Positions 32,219 through 38,825 of a stretch of 38,825 bases of DNA are shown here, piece after piece. The DNA lies in NCBI RefSeq assembly GCF_000239795.1, contig NZ_CAFJ01000058.1, positions 1 through 38,825 of the forward strand, given 5' to 3'. Below the pieces are notes generated by a model. The model saw only the letters and a program-made list of their open reading frames with translations. It was not told the origin of the DNA and did no database searches. This DNA comes from Bradyrhizobium sp. STM 3809. Lineage in GTDB: Bacteria > Pseudomonadota > Alphaproteobacteria > Rhizobiales > Xanthobacteraceae. Made by a program: the position numbers and the translations under genes. How positions within the stretch are numbered: position 1 is the stretch's first letter; each line of letters starts with the position of its first letter.

Positions 32219-34198
32219 CTACTGACGCGCGCTGCGCGGGGCTTCGCGCTTCAGCTGCTCCAGCGCCTCCGGCATCATGCGGCCGAACATCGAGCTCAGC
32301 ATCGCCGTCGGGATCAGGCCGGAGTTGCCGCTTTCTTGCCCCGGGCCGCCGGACATCAGGAATTGCGGCACCAGCGGCTGGTTGATCCGGGTCAGCGCCT
32401 CGGCGAACTTGGCGAAGTTCTGCTCGGCCAGCCTGAACTCCGGCCCGCCATAGGCATCAACGGCGAGCTTGGTCGCCTGCGCGTTCGCCGCACCGACCGC
32501 GAGCGCGCGATCGGCCTCGCCCTGGCCCTCGAGCCGCGACTGCTCGCCGACGGCGGCCGCCGTCACCTTGCGGGTCTCGGCATCCTTCTGCGCGCGGGCG
32601 AGCGCGGCCGCGCCTTCGTTCTCGTTGACGCGGATCTGGATCAGCGACTGCGTCAGCGCCGCCTGCGCCGCCGCCGTCGCCTTGGCCTCGTTGAGCGTAC
32701 GCTCCTGGATCGCGGCCTTCTCCTGCTCTTGGAAGGTCTCGACCTGCTCGCGCGCGACCTGGCGCATGCGCAGCTGGATCAGGATGTTCTCGATGGTCTG
32801 GTCGCCCGGCGCGGCGCGCGGCGTGCCGATCAAGACCTCCTGCAGCTCGAGCGAATAGCCCTCGAACTTCACCTTCATCTCGGCCGCGGATTCCTCCTGG
32901 ATGGCGGCGCGGTTCTGCAACAGCTCGATCAGGGTCATCTTCTGCGCGACGTTCTTGAAGAACGCCGAGACCATCGGGTCGAGCGTCTGCTCGACGAGCT
33001 TCTTCACGTCGCCGAAGCGCTGGATGATCATCGGCGCCTTCTTGTAGTCGATGTGCATCACCACCGAGAGCGGCAGGGTCGGTTCGAACGCGTCCTTGGT
33101 GATCAGCGAGATCTCCGACAGGTTCTCGTCGAGCTTCATCGCGCCGACCTCGCCGCGCACCCATTTGAGGATGAAGTTGACGGTCGGGATGATCTCGATC
33201 TTGCCGGCATAGGTGTTGAACGCGTATTTGCCGGGCAGCAGCGGATCCTTCCAGACGCCGCGGCCGCCATTACTGACGAGCTCGCCATGGCGATAGGTTT
33301 CGCCGGAGACGTCGGCCATGCGCGGCCCCGTGTAGAAGATGACGACGCCGACATTGCCCACGGGGATGATCGTCTTCGGCACGTTCTCGACGGTGGCGAA
33401 CAGGCGGTTGATGTACCAGGTGCCCTCGACGATGACCTGCAGCTGACGGCCGCGATGGCCGCCGGCGGCGAGGAATTTCTCGGGCTCCTGGAAGTTGTTG
33501 TGGAAGGTCGCGGCGTCGTGCAGCTCGGTGCCGACCTCCGGCGCGATGATCTCGCCCGGAGGCAGCGACGGGCCGTCATGCACGGTGACGATGCCGACCA
33601 GGTCATGATCGGCCGCCAGGATCACGGGGGTGAAGCCCCAGCGCTCGGCGATGGTCAGCTGCATGGCGTCGAGCACGACGCGCTCCTGGTCGCTCAGCGC
33701 ATGGCCATAGACGCGCTCGTCGGTGATGATCGCGAACTGCGTGGTGTTGATCGCATAGGTGCCCTCGCGCAGGATCTTGCGCTGCGGGCCCTTCTGGCCG
33801 CCGGCCAAAAGGAAGCGGCGCGCATCCTGGAAGTCGCTGTTGTCGGCGCTGTCGTTGGCGCCCAGCACCTGCGAGGCGCCGAGCGGCGCGCCGTCGCGGG
33901 CAAAGACATAGGCGATCTTGCCCTGGCCGACGGTCACCAGGTCCGACGTGTGGATGCGGTACATGAAGGGAAAGAACAGGTGCAGGCCGCCGCGCAGCAC
34001 TTCGGGCTCGAAGCCGGCCTCGCCGTTCAGCGCGATGAAGCCGTCGGCGACGGAGCCGCGGAGGCTCCACAATTTCTCGACGATGCCGACCTGGTTGTTG
34101 GGGATGTAGCGGATGACGTTGGAAAGCTTCAGCAGTGCAAGCAACGCAATGATCGCCCCGGCCGCGAGGGCCGGCTGGACCAGAGTGGTGATGTCCAT
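32219..34198 (-). CDS. SPFH/band-7 (flotillin-like) membrane protein
   Basis: A 659-residue protein with one N-terminal membrane segment (about residues 7-25, ALAAGAIIALLALLKL) followed by a long SPFH-like region: RYIPNNQVGIVEKLWS, LREGTYAINTTQFAIIT, and a second similar PGKYAFNTYAGKIEIIPTV block. The last third is an Ala/Glu-rich coiled coil (EQEKAAIQERTLNEAKATAA and further) typical of flotillin-type scaffolds. Such proteins form membrane microdomains; the specific role here is unknown. The ATG at 34198 has GGAG about seven bases upstream; a longer frame from 34252 lacks support. The gene stands alone on its strand, 178 bases after the HAD gene. Confidence 0.82.
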   Translation of the reverse strand: MDITTLVQPALAAGAIIALLALLKLSNVIRYIPNNQVGIVEKLWSLRGSVADGFIALNGEAGFEPEVLRGGLHLFFPFMYRIHTSDLVTVGQGKIAYVFARDGAPLGASQVLGANDSADNSDFQDARRFLLAGGQKGPQRKILREGTYAINTTQFAIITDERVYGHALSDQERVVLDAMQLTIAERWGFTPVILAADHDLVGIVTVHDGPSLPPGEIIAPEVGTELHDAATFHNNFQEPEKFLAAGGHRGRQLQVIVEGTWYINRLFATVENVPKTIIPVGNVGVVIFYTGPRMADVSGETYRHGELVSNGGRGVWKDPLLPGKYAFNTYAGKIEIIPTVNFILKWVRGEVGAMKLDENLSEISLITKDAFEPTLPLSVVMHIDYKKAPMIIQRFGDVKKLVEQTLDPMVSAFFKNVAQKMTLIELLQNRAAIQEESAAEMKVKFEGYSLELQEVLIGTPRAAPGDQTIENILIQLRMRQVAREQVETFQEQEKAAIQERTLNEAKATAAAQAALTQSLIQIRVNENEGAAALARAQKDAETRKVTAAAVGEQSRLEGQGEADRALAVGAANAQATKLAVDAYGGPEFRLAEQNFAKFAEALTRINQPLVPQFLMSGGPGQESGNSGLIPTAMLSSMFGRMMPEALEQLKREAPRSARQ

Positions 34199-34376
34199 GA
34201 GGGGTCTCCAAGTCGCGCATGGCCGGGGCGGCTGTTGCCACCGCGCTGTCACCGCGCGCGATCATGCCGATCGATGTCGGCGGCCGAGAAACTAGACCTC
34301 CTGCGGATTTTTCAAAGACCACCGTCGCCGAAATATTTCGCCTCCCCGGTTTGAACCTGCCTTGCCATCCGGCGAC

Positions 34377-35060
34377 TCAATCGCCTCCCAGGCGCCTCCG
34401 CAGCAACGCCAGCACTTCGGGCTCGTCGAACGCGGTGGCGGACAGCGCCGCCCCCGCCGCGATCAGGTCGTCATGGCCGAGATTGGTGCGCATGCCCACG
34501 GTGACGATGCCCGCCGCGGTGGCAGCCGTGATCCCCGCGCGCGAATCCTCGAAGGCGACGGCACGGTCCGGCGCGGCATCCACCGCGCGCAGCCCTTCCA
34601 GATAGGGCAGAGGGTGCGGCTTGCCGTGCGGCAGCTCGTCGCCGATGATGACGGCACGAAACCGGCTTGCGATGCCGAGCTCCGCGAGGATCAGCTCGGC
34701 ATTGGCGCGCGGCGCGTTGGTCACCGCCACGATGGGGATCGCCGCGGCGTCCGCCTGATCGAGCAGCGCCATCAGGCCGGGCAGCGGCTCCACCCTGCCG
34801 GCGGCGAGGCTGCGAAACACCTCCTCTTTCCGGGCCATGATTGCGGTGCGCCGCTCCGGGAGCTCGTCGGGCAAAAATTCGGCAGCGATCGACGCATTCG
34901 AGCGCCCGAGCAGTTCGCGTGCCGCCCGCGCCCGGTCGAAGCGGTGGCCATAGGGGCCGAACACCGCGTTGAACGCCTCCAGATGCAACGCATCCGTATC
35001 GGCCAGGGTGCCATCGATGTCGAACAGCAGCGCCTGCCGCTGTTTGAAAACGCCTCGCAT
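34377..35060 (-). CDS. HAD-superfamily phosphatase (beta-phosphoglucomutase-like)
   Basis: A roughly 227-residue HAD hydrolase of subfamily IA. Motif I is DIDGTLADTD (nucleophile and acid/base Asp), motif II VTNAP, motif III HGKPHP with Lys, and motif IV FEDSRAG. The helical cap begins ALHLEAFNAVF. Members dephosphorylate small sugar phosphates or act as phosphomutases. Two starts are possible: ATG at 35060, close to the first motif, or ATG at 35123, which would add 21 residues; I prefer the shorter. It is divergent from the exported unknown protein. Confidence 0.85.
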   Translation of the reverse strand: MRGVFKQRQALLFDIDGTLADTDALHLEAFNAVFGPYGHRFDRARAARELLGRSNASIAAEFLPDELPERRTAIMARKEEVFRSLAAGRVEPLPGLMALLDQADAAAIPIVAVTNAPRANAELILAELGIASRFRAVIIGDELPHGKPHPLPYLEGLRAVDAAPDRAVAFEDSRAGITAATAAGIVTVGMRTNLGHDDLIAAGAALSATAFDEPEVLALLRRRLGGD

Positions 35061-35173
35061 CAGCAAATTGACCTCAAACTCATCCGGATGTTGACGCGAT
35101 CTGATCCAACTCTCGACCATCACGGCTGTCGTTATCTCCGAAACGGCGTGAAACCGCGACGGGGGAAATTGCG

Positions 35174-35872
35174 ATGATCGGCCATTTGCAAGCGATGTCC
35201 CAGTTCAGTTCGATCAAGACGCTCGGCGCCGCGGCGCTGCTCTCGACGATGATCCTCGCGCTTCCCGGCGCGGCGCAGGCCGGTCAGGCCAGCGCGGACA
35301 TGGTCAATGGCCAGTACTGCAACGCGATGTGCAAGGCCTACATGGCCTGGTCCAACCGCATGCTGGCGATCACCCAGCCGAGCTACGCCCGGCCGCAAAT
35401 GCGCGTCGCCGTACCGCAGACGGCCACGCCGCAGAAGAACGACAAGGCGGAGCGAACCGAGCCGCGGATGACGCAGCATCCGCCGAAGCCGCACCGGCCG
35501 GCCAATCTCAACTCCTTCGCCCAGGTGCCGTCGGGCACCCGCGCCGCGCAACCGGCGATGGATGCCCCCCAGACCCAGACCGACGACGGCTCCGCCGCCT
35601 ATGCCGGCGCGCAGATGGGCCGCATGCTCTCGACCGACCCGCAGCCGGCGGTGGCCGGCCTGCGCGGCAGCACCGACGGCGCCGACATGCGGCTGGTGCC
35701 GATCTCCGATACCGGCCTCGCCCAGGATTCGCGCACTGTCGGCGACGCCTCCGGCAGCCCGCGCTCCAGGATGCCCTCGATCTGGATCATGATCGCCGCC
35801 GCGGCGCTGCTGGCGTTCTTCGGCCATGGCTGGCTGAAGCGGCGCACCGCGGCGAACCACGAGCTCAACTGA
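35174..35872 (+). CDS. Exported protein of unknown function with C-terminal membrane anchor
   Basis: A 232-residue protein I do not recognise. It has an N-terminal signal peptide (about residues 15-37, TLGAAALLSTMILALPGAAQAG), two cysteines soon after (YCNAMCKAYMAWS), a long Pro/Thr/Gln-rich and probably disordered middle, and a hydrophobic helix near the end (about residues 205-219, WIMIAAAALLAFFGHG) followed by a short basic tail. This suggests a periplasmic domain tethered by its C-terminus. The ATG at 35174 has a GGGGG stretch upstream. It lies between the divergent HAD gene and the YgiQ gene. Confidence 0.65.
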   Translation: MIGHLQAMSQFSSIKTLGAAALLSTMILALPGAAQAGQASADMVNGQYCNAMCKAYMAWSNRMLAITQPSYARPQMRVAVPQTATPQKNDKAERTEPRMTQHPPKPHRPANLNSFAQVPSGTRAAQPAMDAPQTQTDDGSAAYAGAQMGRMLSTDPQPAVAGLRGSTDGADMRLVPISDTGLAQDSRTVGDASGSPRSRMPSIWIMIAAAALLAFFGHGWLKRRTAANHELN

Positions 35873-36001
35873 CAGTCGAGCGACCGGTACGACCGTCCCG
35901 CGATACCCCACGGGAACCATTCCGGACAATTTGATCATCCGCCGCAGGCTGCGACAGGCCACTCGGTTGAACTGACAGCCCCGTTTCTCTATGCCTGGGC
36001 G

Positions 36002-38041
<2,040 letters not shown>

Positions 38042-38086
38042 CGAACTAGCAAGGCGTGAGCCGAACATCACACCGCCCCTTTGCGT

Positions 38087-38681
38087 GTGAGTTGGAATGT
38101 CGTGAGCGCTTGAGTTGGAATCTCGTGCCCCACATTCCGTCGTCATCACCCGCGAAGGCGGGTGATCCAGTACGCCGTAGCGCCTCGGCTCTATCTCCAC
38201 CGCCTCTGGAATACTGGATCGCCCGGTCAAGCCGGGCGATGACGATGAGTTTGTCGCGGGACGATGGCTCTATAATCCACGTCGTTGCAGGCACCATCTC
38301 ACCCCACCCACCACTGTCGTCCCGGCCTTGAGCCGGGACCCATAACCACAGGGGGATGGGCGTGGCACATCCGGAGTTCCTTGCGTGCCTCACAAACCCG
38401 CCTGTGGTTATGGGTCCGTGCGTTCGCAGGGACGACACCGAGTTGGTAGCAAGGCCATCCCGCCCATTCTCCGCCGTCGTGGGCAGCCATCCCGCCTCAC
38501 CCTCCACCGTCATCCCGGACGAGCGCGCGCAGCGCGCGGAGATCCGGGACCCATAACCACAGGACGGCGTGTTGAGCATACGCTTAGCCACTTGCGTGCC
38601 TCACACATCCGCCGGTGGTTATGGGTCCCGGCTCAAAGGCCGGGACGACACTGAGTTTGTTGTGACGCCGTTCCAACTCAC
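38087..38681. repeat. Repeat island with three inverted hairpin pairs
   Basis: Between 38042 and the window end I see no gene. The island contains three REP-like inverted pairs. Pair 1 (38140-38243): ATCACCCGC/GCGGGTGAT and ATCGCCCGG/CCGGGCGAT hairpins. Pair 2 (38313-38437) begins GTCGTCCCGG and has GTCCCGGC/GCCGGGAC. Pair 3 (38508-38651) has similar ends. A 38-base segment at 38380-38417 recurs at 38591-38628 with three mismatches, which suggests duplication of one unit. GTGAGTTGGAA (38087-38097) and its complement TTCCAACTCAC (38671-38681) bracket the island. From 38682 to 38825 I see only a GCCCTC/GAGGGC hairpin near 38795-38815. Confidence 0.7.
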
Positions 38682-38825
38682 AAGCACGACGAGCACCACG
38701 CACACGCGCGCCCGCTTCCATTCGCTGTCCGATTCTTCCAAACAGCCGCCCGCAGCCCCGCGGCGCTGCTGCGCCCGGGTCATGCTGTCGACGGCGCCCT
38801 CGACGATGAGAGGGCGCGGGGAAGG

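Noticed and set aside
35913..35940. Second EcfG promoter upstream of ygiQ
   Set aside because: GGAAC is present but no CGTT lies 16 or 17 bases downstream.
38140..38651. CRISPR array
   Set aside because: The repeats are palindromic, paired in inverted orientation and unevenly spaced, without uniform spacers or cas genes.

Overview
The window looks like chromosomal DNA of a Bradyrhizobium-like alphaproteobacterium (Nitrobacteraceae). Codon use is strongly GC-rich. The intergenic spaces carry palindromic repeats of a kind I associate with Bradyrhizobium and Rhodopseudomonas, including a GAGCATGATC...GATCATGCTC element and GTCGTCCCGG-type hairpins. There is also one exact match to the alphaproteobacterial general-stress (EcfG) promoter consensus. 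I see no rRNA, tRNA, insertion sequence, phage gene or CRISPR array. I call 34 protein genes.

Layout. 0.3-7.8 kb: an M29 aminopeptidase, a 929-residue chemoreceptor carrying a PilZ domain and a further C-terminal domain, a DUF4399 exported protein, a cupin, an exported metallo-beta-lactamase-fold protein and an epoxide-hydrolase-like alpha/beta hydrolase. 7.8-12.6 kb: a two-gene ABC exporter, then divergently an SDR oxidoreductase, a 59-residue DUF2256 zinc-ribbon-like protein, a DUF3429 membrane protein and an Asp/Glu/hydantoin-racemase-family protein. 12.8-16.7 kb: a complete polyamine-type ABC importer in the order ATPase, binding protein, two permeases. 16.8-21.6 kb: ureide metabolism. 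This part holds a divergent transthyretin-like paralogue, an MFS transporter overlapping an amidase, and a compact operon of canonical 5-hydroxyisourate hydrolase followed by an allantoinase (PuuE)-OHCU decarboxylase (UraD) fusion. 21.7-25.6 kb: a LysR regulator divergent from a ring-cleaving dioxygenase and an MhqD-like hydrolase, then an amidohydrolase of the cytosine-deaminase family. 25.6-31.5 kb (all minus strand): an exported hydrolase, a class I glutamine amidotransferase, then a three-gene operon of a class II amidotransferase, an AsnO-type N-acetylglutaminylglutamine amidotransferase and a YbdK-type carboxylate-amine ligase. 32.2-38.0 kb: an SPFH protein, a HAD phosphatase, an unknown exported protein and a YgiQ radical SAM protein. 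38.0-38.8 kb is a repeat island.

How the parts fit. The uraH and puuE-uraD genes cover three consecutive steps from 5-hydroxyisourate to allantoate. The nearby racemase-like protein, ABC importer, MFS carrier, amidase and amidohydrolase could supply or process related cyclic amides, but this is inferred from proximity only. The most striking candidate system is the amidotransferase-AsnO-YbdK operon. It begins downstream of an exact GGAAC-N16-CGTT promoter, which suggests a stress-induced amidated peptide (compatible-solute-like) pathway in which a YbdK-type ligase takes the place of the usual Ngg synthetase. The second is the transthyretin-like paralogue, which has lost two of the signature positions of 5-hydroxyisourate hydrolase while the canonical copy sits about 4 kb away.
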